Assembly: GCA_020348185.1 (NCBI GenBank)
Contig: CP070743.1
Location: 2,353,886 to 2,366,755, forward strand
DNA from: Nitrospirota bacterium
GTDB taxonomy: Bacteria > Nitrospirota > Nitrospiria > Nitrospirales > UBA8639
Length of the DNA stretch: 12,870 nt
Reading direction: 5' to 3'
This document shows, in pieces, positions 7,854 to 12,870 of the stretch (position 1 is the first letter of the stretch; each line of letters starts with the position of its first letter). The notes beneath the pieces are model-generated. The model had not been told where the DNA came from, searched no databases, and was given only the letters and a program-made list of their open reading frames with translations. The translations under genes were made by a program, and so were the position numbers.

Positions 7854-7895
7854 AAAAACCTCTTTGCCTGAGAGATCAGAGGCAAAGAGGTTTTT
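7854..7895. terminator. Bidirectional intrinsic terminator between convergent genes
   Basis: A perfect 16-base-pair stem (7854-7869 with 7880-7895) encloses a ten-base loop. The GC-rich core CCTCTTTGCC is flanked by an A run on the left (7852-7858) and a T run on the right (7891-7895), so it can stop transcription in both directions: the plus-strand esterase gene and the minus-strand small protein gene that converge on it. Confidence 0.92.
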
Positions 7896-7950
7896 GAGGT
7901 GTCCTGTTCCCTGAAAGGGAAACAAAAATTAATTGTGAGGTTCTAAAAAA

Positions 7951-8127
7951 TTAGGATTTCTTAAAGAAGATGTCATAGGCTCCATAAGCCAAGATTATGC
8001 CGATGAAGAAATAATACATGGCAGTAATCCCCTCATATCCCCCACCCGGCTCATTAGCGAAAGCAGGACTCACACTGAGGGAGAAGGCAAGGATAGAACC
8101 TAACGAACCTTTGAGCATGTTTTTCAT
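7951..8127 (-). CDS. Small exported or membrane protein of 58 residues, unknown function
   Basis: I do not recognise a named family. The 58-residue product starts MKNMLKG and has a clear signal peptide: two lysines, a hydrophobic core (GSILAFSLSVS) and the cleavage-site-like PAFA ending at residue 24. The mature part is about 34 residues: a short NEPGGGYEG segment, one membrane-spanning stretch (roughly 36-52, MYYFFIGIILAYGAYDI), and the basic end FFKKS. The start is well supported, with GGAGG eight bases before the ATG. A candidate promoter lies upstream and the strong bidirectional terminator follows about 55 bases after the stop, so this appears to be its own transcription unit. Single-span proteins of this size often serve as accessory subunits of membrane complexes; that is inference and no partner is evident nearby. 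Confidence 0.8.
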   Translation of the reverse strand: MKNMLKGSLGSILAFSLSVSPAFANEPGGGYEGITAMYYFFIGIILAYGAYDIFFKKS

Positions 8128-8198
8128 AACTGAATCCTCCCAAATCTTTATTTAAATCCCACCCGTTACTGACTAGCTACCTTCATTAGAATCCTAAT

Positions 8199-8226
8199 TT
8201 TATAATATCTGGCTTAATTGATGCAA
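8199..8226 (-). promoter_or_regulatory. Candidate promoter of the 58-residue protein gene
   Basis: On the minus strand TTGCAT (8226-8221) is separated by 16 bases from TATAAA (8204-8199). The -10 element matches at five of six bases and the -35 at three. This leaves a leader of roughly 65 bases before the GGAGG and ATG. Confidence 0.35.
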
Positions 8227-8231
8227 TATCC

Positions 8232-8260
8232 CTTTGGGGGAGCCTTCCCCTCCCCCAGGG
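8232..8260. repeat. GC-rich inverted repeat after the CDGSH gene
   Basis: The arms TGGGGGAG (8235-8242) and CTCCCCCA (8250-8257) are perfect and extend to 8232 and 8260 with two wobble pairs; the loop is seven bases. It lies about 30 bases past the CDGSH stop codon. It has no T run on the minus strand, so it is at best an atypical transcript end. Confidence 0.45.
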
Positions 8261-8288
8261 AACGGTCTCAAGGTCGCCCAGGCGCAAA

Positions 8289-8534
8289 TTACTCCTCCAC
8301 ACGAGAGTGCGTCCCGTCACAGAACGGTTGTTTACGGGTATGCTTACATCCGCACCAAGCCACTCGTTTCTTTTCTTTGAGCTCGATTTCAACCGGTGAA
8401 TGCTCTGTTCCAGTATGAGACCCATCGCAAAAGGGTTGTGATTTCGATCGACCGCATCGACACCAGTAGTACGTTCCGGGTTCCATTTCCATCACGTAGG
8501 GAATTCGTTGGGGGCTCACAATTGGGTCTCCCAT
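8289..8534 (-). CDS. Tandem CDGSH iron-sulfur protein
   Basis: This 81-residue protein carries two CDGSH motifs, each expected to bind one 2Fe-2S cluster through three cysteines and one histidine. The first is CRCGRSKSQPFCDGSH (C25, C27, C36, H40) and the second CGCKHTRKQPFCDGTH (C61, C63, C72, H76). Both fit the family pattern C-x-C-x2-S/T-x3-P-x-C-D-G-S/T-H exactly. The two-motif layout in one short chain resembles the CISD3/Miner2 group; such proteins are thought to act in electron or cluster transfer. No signal peptide or membrane segment is present, so it is probably cytoplasmic. ATG 8534 has GGAG seven bases upstream, a good start. It appears to be a single-gene unit, between the 58-residue protein gene and the ChaN-like gene on the same strand. 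Confidence 0.95.
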   Translation of the reverse strand: MGDPIVSPQRIPYVMEMEPGTYYWCRCGRSKSQPFCDGSHTGTEHSPVEIELKEKKRVAWCGCKHTRKQPFCDGTHSRVEE

Positions 8535-8562
8535 TCAATTTCTCCTTTCCTTTCTTACAACA

Positions 8563-8590
8563 ATTCTATTCTTGCAATAATTCAAAACAA
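8563..8590 (-). promoter_or_regulatory. Candidate promoter of the CDGSH gene
   Basis: On the minus strand TTGTTT (8590-8585) stands 16 bases before TAGAAT (8568-8563). The -10 element matches the consensus at five of six bases; the -35 is weak. The position, about 30 bases before the start codon, is suitable. Confidence 0.3.
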
Positions 8591-8656
8591 TAATGAATGC
8601 GAGAAAAACGGTACAAGATTCAGCTTAAGGCCTTGAAACGGGTCATCTTTGCTTAC

Positions 8657-8682
8657 AACCAGAGACCTGCAACCCGAAACTT
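8657..8682. repeat. Degenerate copy of the heptamer-type intergenic repeat
   Basis: ACCTGCAACCCGAAACTT within this stretch resembles the complement of the heptamer repeat at 7766-7793 (units of CTGAAAC and TTGAAAC). It lies directly after the ChaN-like gene, as the other copy lies directly after the esterase gene. Confidence 0.35.
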
Positions 8683-8689
8683 CTTATTC

Positions 8690-9670
8690 TCACCCGCATC
8701 GCGGTTGAGGCCCTCGGGGTCCCAATTCTGTCAACCACACGTAATCTGCAATGCCTTCATCGATGGCTTGGTCGATGTCCTCCGTTCGGGTGGGATCCAA
8801 GGCGATTAAGTAAATCGAAATGTCTTTGAACCCTGGTGGTTGGGTTTTTTGCACCCTGTTGGGTACAGGGAGTCGATACTGAATATGCCCGCCGCCGGTA
8901 TAACTGACCAGGGGACCGACATCTCCCGACTGTTTTTGTAAGTACTCTTTGATGACCTTGGCCATCCCTTCATCCCGAAAGATGGAAGCCTCATAGAAGG
9001 GTTGATAGACCTTGTCCGGATATCCAGGGTGACAAGCGGTAATTTGGGGAAAAATAACCCGTCGGTATTCCGGATCTTCCAGGGAAATGTGCTCTGGGAT
9101 ATTCCATTGCCTCATTGATGGATCACGGAGGGCCTCGGTTAACCCTTTGGACCGCACTAAACGAACAAGATCCTTAGGTGGGTTGAGGGCATAGAGGGGA
9201 ATATGATGGTCTTTGGAGAATTCGACAAGGGGCTTGTAGTCCTTGAAGTCCCCACCCCAGTTTTTCTCCCAAGCTGCCTCTTTAAGAAACTGTTCTTCAG
9301 ACTGAATTTGACCCTTTCTGTAGAGATCCAAGGCGGATTGTCCGTCCCACCCAAACATTTCCAATGCCAGAACAGGTTTTCGGCCTTTCTCCAACAACAT
9401 TCTCAAAATTTTCAAAGCTGCTTCAATATGCGAGGGAGTGTAGTGCTCCTCCCCCAGATAGATGACATCCGCTTCCATCAATTTGGGTGTCAGCTCGTCC
9501 AGCGGAATGATTTGTTTGGTTTTTACCTCAAACAATTGGCCGATTTTGTAGTTCGTATGATCTTGGCCCCAGGCACACGAAAGCTCCGTGAGAAGAAGAA
9601 ATACACTCACCAGGGTCAACCATAACGATTGAGGCCCGCGGGGGCGTATGGAGTCAAACATTCCGATCAT
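8690..9670 (-). CDS. ChaN-family haem-binding-type protein, exported
   Basis: This 326-residue protein belongs to the ChaN (DUF399) branch of the Tiki/TraB-like superfamily. Family hallmarks are visible: VIYLGEEHYTPSH (GEEH at 73-76), LALEMFGWDGQ (101-111), and YTGGGHIQYRLPVP with H262. Campylobacter ChaN is a membrane lipoprotein that binds haem and is linked to iron uptake; other relatives may be metal-dependent proteases, so the activity here is open. An N-terminal hydrophobic segment (about 17-30) followed by SCAWGQ indicates export. Cleavage after AWG seems more likely than lipidation, since the sequence before the cysteine is a poor lipobox. ATG 9670 and the in-frame ATG 9661 are both possible starts; neither has a strong ribosome binding site. 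No TonB or haem transporter genes are beside it; the nearest neighbour is the CDGSH gene. Confidence 0.88.
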   Translation of the reverse strand: MIGMFDSIRPRGPQSLWLTLVSVFLLLTELSCAWGQDHTNYKIGQLFEVKTKQIIPLDELTPKLMEADVIYLGEEHYTPSHIEAALKILRMLLEKGRKPVLALEMFGWDGQSALDLYRKGQIQSEEQFLKEAAWEKNWGGDFKDYKPLVEFSKDHHIPLYALNPPKDLVRLVRSKGLTEALRDPSMRQWNIPEHISLEDPEYRRVIFPQITACHPGYPDKVYQPFYEASIFRDEGMAKVIKEYLQKQSGDVGPLVSYTGGGHIQYRLPVPNRVQKTQPPGFKDISIYLIALDPTRTEDIDQAIDEGIADYVWLTELGPRGPQPRCG

Positions 9671-9711
9671 ATCCGGGGCTCAACGTGTACCATAGGGAGC
9701 CTTTGGCCGCA

Positions 9712-9735
9712 ACTTAAGTAGTGCATGCATTAAGT
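9712..9735. repeat. Nested palindrome upstream of the ChaN-like gene
   Basis: ACTTAA (9712-9717) and TTAAGT (9730-9735) flank a segment that ends in the eight-base palindrome TGCATGCA (9722-9729). It lies about 45-65 bases before the ChaN-like start, where an operator could sit. No match to a standard Fur box was recognised. Confidence 0.35.
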
Positions 9736-9757
9736 AAAAAATAGGGGGTCGTTTCTT

Positions 9758-9782
9758 GACCTTGCTCTTTTATAAAAAGGTC
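9758..9782. repeat. Imperfect inverted repeat in the gap before the ChaN-like gene
   Basis: GACCTT (9758-9763) and AAGGTC (9777-9782) flank an AT-rich centre that contains CTTTTATAAAA. It is a second dyad upstream of the ChaN-like gene, in a gap of about 290 bases with no credible reading frame. Confidence 0.3.
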
Positions 9783-9889
9783 CAATGAGATGTATTGATA
9801 CCATCGTGTGGATAGTATATCAGCGTCTTCCAAGGATTTGGGTAGAGGAGAATTGCAGGTTTTTGGGAATTGAAGAATTATTATGGGGG

Positions 9890-9920
9890 AAAAATATCAG
9901 GACGGACTTAGGCCGTTCTG
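9890..9920 (-). terminator. Likely intrinsic terminator of the YtfJ/GerW-like gene
   Basis: On the minus strand CAGAACGG (9920-9913) pairs with CCGTCCTG (9905-9898) with one mismatch around a seven-base loop, followed by ATATTTTT (9897-9890). It lies about 40 bases after the stop codon. A smaller inverted repeat, TCAGCA with TGCTGA (9935-9957), sits directly at the end of the gene. Confidence 0.55.
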
Positions 9921-9957
9921 TGATGACTTGAAATTCAGCAATAGTGAATTCTGCTGA

Positions 9958-10308
9958 TTAATACCGACTCTTTTTTAACCAGAGGCCAATGCCCATACCC
10001 AATAAAAGGACCCCCAGCCATTTCCGTGTATCCTGGCAAGGGATGAAGCGTGTATTTTCCGGAGTGACTTCCAGCACGCCTACGGGTTGAGCCACAACAC
10101 CCCCTCCCATTCCCATACCCATTTCCCCGGATTGGGAAGTCTGTACATTGGGATTGGTTCCCTGTCCGAGGCCGAGTCCAAATGCGATCCGAGAGACAGG
10201 GATTATGGTTTTCCCTTCAGCTTGAACCGGTTCACCATAGACCGTGTTGTTCCCAACCTGACTTTTTAAGCGGTGGCTAAACACTTCAAGGACTTGTTGT
10301 AAGTTCAT
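9958..10308 (-). CDS. YtfJ/GerW-family protein with C-terminal membrane tail
   Basis: The 116-residue protein matches the GerW (Spore_YtfJ) pattern. It has VYGEPV (23-28), GKTIIPVSRIAFGLGLGQG (32-50), a glycine/methionine-rich segment (61-70), and VAQPVGVLEVTPENTRFIP (72-90). In Bacillus YtfJ (GerW) is linked to spore germination, but relatives occur in many bacteria that form no spores, where the role is unknown. No sporulation genes are in this window. Unlike the short soluble relatives it ends in a hydrophobic segment (97-112, KWLGVLLLGMGIGLWLKK) followed by lysines and arginine, which suggests a tail-anchored protein with its main domain outside or inside the membrane depending on insertion. 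There is no signal peptide. ATG 10308 has GAGGAG seven bases upstream, so the start is firm. It appears to be a single-gene unit. Confidence 0.85.
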   Translation of the reverse strand: MNLQQVLEVFSHRLKSQVGNNTVYGEPVQAEGKTIIPVSRIAFGLGLGQGTNPNVQTSQSGEMGMGMGGGVVAQPVGVLEVTPENTRFIPCQDTRKWLGVLLLGMGIGLWLKKSRY

Positions 10309-10341
10309 ATCTTCACTCCTCTAAGATTAGTATTTCCTGCG

Positions 10342-10364
10342 AAAAAGCCTAATTCGCTTAGGCT
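10342..10364 (-). terminator. Terminator-like hairpin in the leader of the YtfJ/GerW-like gene
   Basis: On the minus strand AGCCTAA, the loop GCGAA and TTAGGCT are followed by a run of five T. It lies 34 bases before the start codon and six bases after the candidate -10 element, so a transcript from that promoter would begin with this hairpin. It may end read-through from the upstream gene, or be a 5' stabilising or regulatory stem. Confidence 0.5.
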
Positions 10365-10370
10365 ATATTC

Positions 10371-10399
10371 ACCATAACCGATTATTGACCGAATGTCAG
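10371..10399 (-). promoter_or_regulatory. Candidate promoter of the YtfJ/GerW-like gene
   Basis: On the minus strand CTGACA (10399-10394, five of six bases) is followed after exactly 17 bases by TATGGT (10376-10371, four of six). The predicted start lies at about 10364, right at the first base of the hairpin. Confidence 0.45.
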
Positions 10400-10415
10400 T
10401 CTAACCTTATTCGGT
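10388..10415. repeat. Inverted repeat overlapping the promoter -35 region
   Basis: ACCGAAT (10388-10394) and ATTCGGT (10409-10415) are perfect seven-base arms around 14 bases, covering the candidate -35 element. The position suits a repressor or activator site. The rest of the gap (10416-10705) has no credible gene. Confidence 0.35.
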
Positions 10416-10621
10416 TTGGGATCAGGTCGCCGTAGGATTTGGAATTGACTCAAGGTGAAAACCCATCCCATATGCCCTCCACATACATCTCAACAATACT
10501 GTTTCTGTCCCTCACAAGGAACAATGGTACATAAATATGGAGATAGAACTGAAAATGGAAAAATCTCCCATCGAGTGCCTTCAGCACCCCCCCAATTAAA
10601 TCTAAAACAACTAAAGACTAG

Positions 10622-10644
10622 CCCTCTCTCTGCTAGGGAGAGGG
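10622..10644. repeat. Hairpin-forming CCCTCTC/GAGAGGG intergenic repeat
   Basis: CCCTCTCTC (10622-10630) and GGGAGAGGG (10636-10644) form a nine-base-pair stem with one wobble pair and the loop TGCTA, followed by GTGGGGTGAGGG. Sequences of this style are common dispersed intergenic repeats in bacterial genomes. It lies about 60 bases past the end of the beta-propeller gene and may also serve as its transcript end. Confidence 0.6.
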
Positions 10645-10705
10645 TGGGGTGAGGGTTGAGGCCTTGGAATATCAGCGACCCCCTTTTTTTTCTTTCCCCG
10701 TTCGA

Positions 10706-11824
10706 TCACTGCCGCGGCATCGCGTACTTGAGAATGGCATTGCCGAGACCCGTGAAATAGACCGTCTCATAATTAGGAGAGAAGAATAGGCCGGTTAAAT
10801 AGTTCGGCAGGGGATTCCATGAACCCCGGGTCAAGAGGTCGCCGCGAGGCTGACCGAGGTGGGAGCGCTTCAACCATTCATCCAAAACCTCAGTATGGGT
10901 ATTCGAGCCGGCATGAAAGACGGTATGCATCGATTGGCAATTTTTATCGACCACTGTAACCTTGTTGCCCATGTTTGAAACAATCCACAGGTTGTTGTCC
11001 GCGTCAATGGCAAGATTGTCGGGCATGAGGATATTTTGGTAGGACTCACGATCCAAAATGGTCCCCGACTTCACATCGATCTGAAATCGAAGTACGCGAT
11101 CCATCGTCATCTCTGCGACATACATATACTCTTCTGTTCGGTCCAAGGTAATACCATTCGCAAAATACAATTGACTCACCACTTCTTCGGCCTCCATTGA
11201 AATTCCGACTCCGGATGCTTCCAGTTTAAAGACCGCGCCAGTTGGTTTGGGTAAGTCCACGCTCGCCCATAGGGATTCTTTGCCGCCCTGCGCTGTATTA
11301 TGGGCCGACTGAGTAAACCAGATAGTTCCCTCGCGGTCTCGATACACGCTATTGACGCCAAAGGGATGATCATAGATGAGTCGGGTCTCCTCGGTTTGGG
11401 CGTTCACCCGAAAGATTTTCCCGCTGTAGACGTCGCTCAAGAGAAGGTAACGTCCATCGTGTTCGAGAAAAACGCCGTGGGCGCCGCCTTCAATTTTCGG
11501 TGGATCATGAATATACCCGGCTTTGTTGAATTGGCCAAAGGGACGATGAGAGGCGTCCTTTTCCAGAAGGAGAAGGCCGTGCGTTTCATCGGCTACGACC
11601 AGACGCCCATCAGGTAACGCCTTACCGTCCTCAGGTCGGGCTAAGGGTCGATCGTGCGGGTATAGATGGGATTCATCAAACGTCCAACGGGGAAAACTAG
11701 GAGATTGGCATACCGGACGCGAACCGGCCTCGCTGCCCTGTGATTCGTGTAAATGAGCAAGAACCCAAGAACCCGTTATAATCACTATTAGAACCGATCG
11801 ATAAATCAAGTTAGGACTTCTCAT
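10706..11824 (-). CDS. Exported SMP-30/gluconolactonase-like beta-propeller protein
   Basis: The 372-residue protein fits the SMP-30/gluconolactonase/LRE family, a six-bladed beta-propeller whose members hydrolyse lactones or esters using a divalent metal. An N-terminal hydrophobic segment (about 7-25) after RSPNLIYR indicates export or anchoring. Repeated blade motifs are visible: DGRLVVAD, DGRYLLLSD, EGTIWFTQ, YMYVAE and NNLWIVS. From the family pattern the metal-site residues would be E65, N158 (GVNSV), N223 (FANGIT) and D269 (PDNLAID); this assignment is inference. The NGITLD...YMYVAE block is also typical of strictosidine-synthase-like propellers, so the substrate is open. ATG 11824 is preferred, with GGAG 12 bases upstream; TTG 11842 would add six residues. 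The gene stands alone on the minus strand, and the gap upstream (11825-12101) separates it from the divergent CDF gene. Confidence 0.85.
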   Translation of the reverse strand: MRSPNLIYRSVLIVIITGSWVLAHLHESQGSEAGSRPVCQSPSFPRWTFDESHLYPHDRPLARPEDGKALPDGRLVVADETHGLLLLEKDASHRPFGQFNKAGYIHDPPKIEGGAHGVFLEHDGRYLLLSDVYSGKIFRVNAQTEETRLIYDHPFGVNSVYRDREGTIWFTQSAHNTAQGGKESLWASVDLPKPTGAVFKLEASGVGISMEAEEVVSQLYFANGITLDRTEEYMYVAEMTMDRVLRFQIDVKSGTILDRESYQNILMPDNLAIDADNNLWIVSNMGNKVTVVDKNCQSMHTVFHAGSNTHTEVLDEWLKRSHLGQPRGDLLTRGSWNPLPNYLTGLFFSPNYETVYFTGLGNAILKYAMPRQ

Positions 11825-12066
11825 ACGAACGATGTTCTCCAAATCCTTTGCCAGGCACGTTCCCCAATTTAATTCCTTAAAACAAGGGGAGTGAGGATTC
11901 TTATTTTTTATGAAATATGATCAAGGATATATGGAATAGAAAATGGAAAGGCTGAACCCATTAAGATATATTAAAATAATCTTTCCGGAGTGTTTTTCAC
12001 AACAACGGAAATGTGACAGGATTTAGCCATGAAATTTGATTTCTCATCTCCTCTTTTCATTGATGC

Positions 12067-12095
12067 GTGACATTCCAATCGATTAGACCTATTAT
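12067..12095 (+). promoter_or_regulatory. Strong candidate promoter giving a leaderless CDF message
   Basis: GTGACA (12067-12072) and TATTAT (12090-12095) each match the sigma-70 hexamers at five of six bases, with an ideal 17-base spacer. The ATG at 12102 is six bases past the -10 element, so transcription should start at or beside it. No ribosome binding site is visible before the ATG. Confidence 0.55.
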
Positions 12096-12101
12096 CACCC
12101 C

Positions 12102-12746
12102 ATGAAATCGTGTTGTAAAGAAATAGACGCTGGCCTTTTGAAGGCCAACCAACGCCGGGTATTGATCGTCGTGCTCGGAATAAATGTGTTGATGTTTTTT
12201 GTCGAAATAGTTGGAGGGATCGTTGGACATTCCACATCACTGCTGGCCGACTCCCTAGACATGTTGGGGGACGCGTTGAGTTACGGAATAAGCCTTTTTG
12301 CCCTTGACCAGGGAATGAGATGGAAGGCCCGTGCCGCCCTCGTGAAAGGGATCATTATGATGGTGTTTGGCATGGGAGTCCTGATAGAAGCCATAGCCAA
12401 GAGTTTCCTGGTCGTTCTTCCATCGGCTCAAGTGATGGGGGTCATTGGCTTTTTGGCCCTTGCGGCCAACCTTGGTTGCCTCCTGTTGTTGACTCCCCAC
12501 AAAAACGACGATGTCAATCTGCGTTCCACCTGGGTGTGTTCCCGAAACGATATCATCGCGAATATGGGGGTTCTTGTCGCAGCAGCCGGAGTGATCCTCC
12601 TGACCTCCAAGTGGCCCGACATTCTGGTCGGATTAGGTGTGGCTCTGGTCTTTCTCACTTCAGCGTACAGTGTGCTGAAGGAATCGCTTTCCGAACTCCA
12701 GGTCACCACATCCGCGTTGGAGGACAAAGCGAGAAAAGGGCCCTAA
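12102..12746 (+). CDS. Cation diffusion facilitator, short form without C-terminal domain
   Basis: This 214-residue membrane protein belongs to the cation diffusion facilitator family, which exports divalent metals (Zn, Fe, Co, Cd) in exchange for protons. Six membrane segments are visible, at about 18-40, 42-66, 80-98, 110-131, 152-168 and 172-192. The metal-site motif of helix 2 is LADSLDMLGDAL, with D53 and D57. In helix 5 it is SRNDIIANMGV, with D150 and N154 where most members have H/D-x3-D. The cytoplasmic metal-binding domain of typical 300-residue members is absent, the chain ending about 20 residues after helix 6. The N-terminus has adjacent cysteines C4 and C5, possible metal ligands. 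The start agrees with the family N-terminus despite the lack of a ribosome binding site. No metal-responsive regulator gene is adjacent. Confidence 0.92.
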   Translation: MKSCCKEIDAGLLKANQRRVLIVVLGINVLMFFVEIVGGIVGHSTSLLADSLDMLGDALSYGISLFALDQGMRWKARAALVKGIIMMVFGMGVLIEAIAKSFLVVLPSAQVMGVIGFLALAANLGCLLLLTPHKNDDVNLRSTWVCSRNDIIANMGVLVAAAGVILLTSKWPDILVGLGVALVFLTSAYSVLKESLSELQVTTSALEDKARKGP

Positions 12747-12841
12747 CTTCCGCCGGCGAGGCACCGCTCCTTTTCATCAGGTGGAAACGGGCCAGGGACC
12801 CTGAGGTGTTATTTGTTCAACCAATGGCATAGGTGTCTGTT

Positions 12842-12870
12842 ATGAAGATTTCTTTTTATGGTGCAGCGCG
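12842..12870 (+). CDS. Start of a probable metallo-beta-lactamase-fold hydrolase, cut by the edge
   Basis: Only nine codons are present, reading MKISFYGAA with the next codon beginning CG. This is the usual opening of beta-CASP/metallo-beta-lactamase-fold hydrolases (pattern M-K-x-x-F-x-G-A-A-R-x-V-T-G-S), many of which are RNA-processing exonucleases. AGGTG lies six bases or so before the ATG. It follows the CDF gene on the same strand after about 95 bases. The identity rests on the short N-terminus only. Confidence 0.55.

Noticed and set aside
8232..8260. GC-rich hairpin as a standard terminator of the CDGSH gene
   Set aside because: No T run follows it on the minus strand, so it is kept only as an inverted repeat.
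9203..9625. 140-codon plus-strand open frame
   Set aside because: It is antisense to the ChaN-like gene and shows no recognisable motif or ribosome binding site.
10455..10652. 65-codon plus-strand open frame in the gap before the beta-propeller gene
   Set aside because: It runs into the CCCTCTC/GAGAGGG repeat, has no ribosome binding site and low-complexity composition.
11971..12240. 89-codon minus-strand open frame upstream of and overlapping the CDF start
   Set aside because: It is antisense to the well-supported CDF N-terminus and to its promoter, with no domain features.
12320..12832. 170-codon plus-strand open frame overlapping the CDF gene
   Set aside because: It is the +1 shadow of the CDF gene; the CDF frame carries all membrane segments and family motifs.
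1..12870. Mobile elements, CRISPR array, defence system, biosynthetic cluster, tRNA or rRNA
   Set aside because: No transposase, integrase, phage, toxin-antitoxin or nuclease-defence motif, regularly spaced repeats or structural RNA pattern was seen on either strand.

Overview
This 12.87 kb window reads as ordinary chromosomal DNA of a Gram-negative bacterium. It holds eleven genes or gene parts I can support (two of them cut by the window edges), short intergenic gaps, and no insertion sequence, integrase, tRNA, rRNA or CRISPR array. Moderate GC, exported lipoprotein-like and signal-peptide proteins, a TesA/YbbA/YbbP-type cluster, and a YtfJ/GerW-like protein without any sporulation context would fit a Nitrospirota (Nitrospira-like) genome. 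That taxonomic guess is inference from gene style only.

Layout. Positions 1-2559 (minus) hold DNA polymerase I without its C-terminus, with 5' nuclease, intact 3'-5' exonuclease and most of the polymerase domain. A gap with an orphan open frame follows, then a small single-pass membrane protein (2919-3104, minus) and a hairpin and repeat zone (3250-3390). Positions 3420-6732 (minus) encode an overlapping or closely linked ABC permease and ATPase pair of the YbbP/YbbA type. Diverging from it across a 75 bp spacer that holds an 18 bp palindrome is a TesA-type GDSL esterase (6808-7755, plus). A strong bidirectional terminator (7854-7895) separates this gene from a 58-residue exported small protein (7951-8127, minus). 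Next on the minus strand come a tandem CDGSH iron-sulfur protein (8289-8534), a ChaN-family protein (8690-9670), a YtfJ/GerW-like protein with a C-terminal membrane tail (9958-10308) and an exported SMP-30/gluconolactonase-like beta-propeller (10706-11824). On the plus strand are a short cation diffusion facilitator (12102-12746), apparently leaderless, and the first nine codons of a probable metallo-beta-lactamase-fold hydrolase (12842 to the edge).

How they fit together. The clearest functional unit is the ABC transporter plus divergent esterase, the same arrangement as ybbAP/tesA of E. coli, probably acting at the inner membrane and periplasm. ChaN (haem/iron), CDGSH (2Fe-2S) and the CDF exporter share a loose metal theme but appear to be separate transcription units. 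I found no convincing new multi-gene system. The parts most worth following are the 58-residue small protein, the membrane-tailed YtfJ/GerW-like protein with its unusual 5' region, the leaderless CDF gene with a variant metal site, and several dispersed intergenic repeats.
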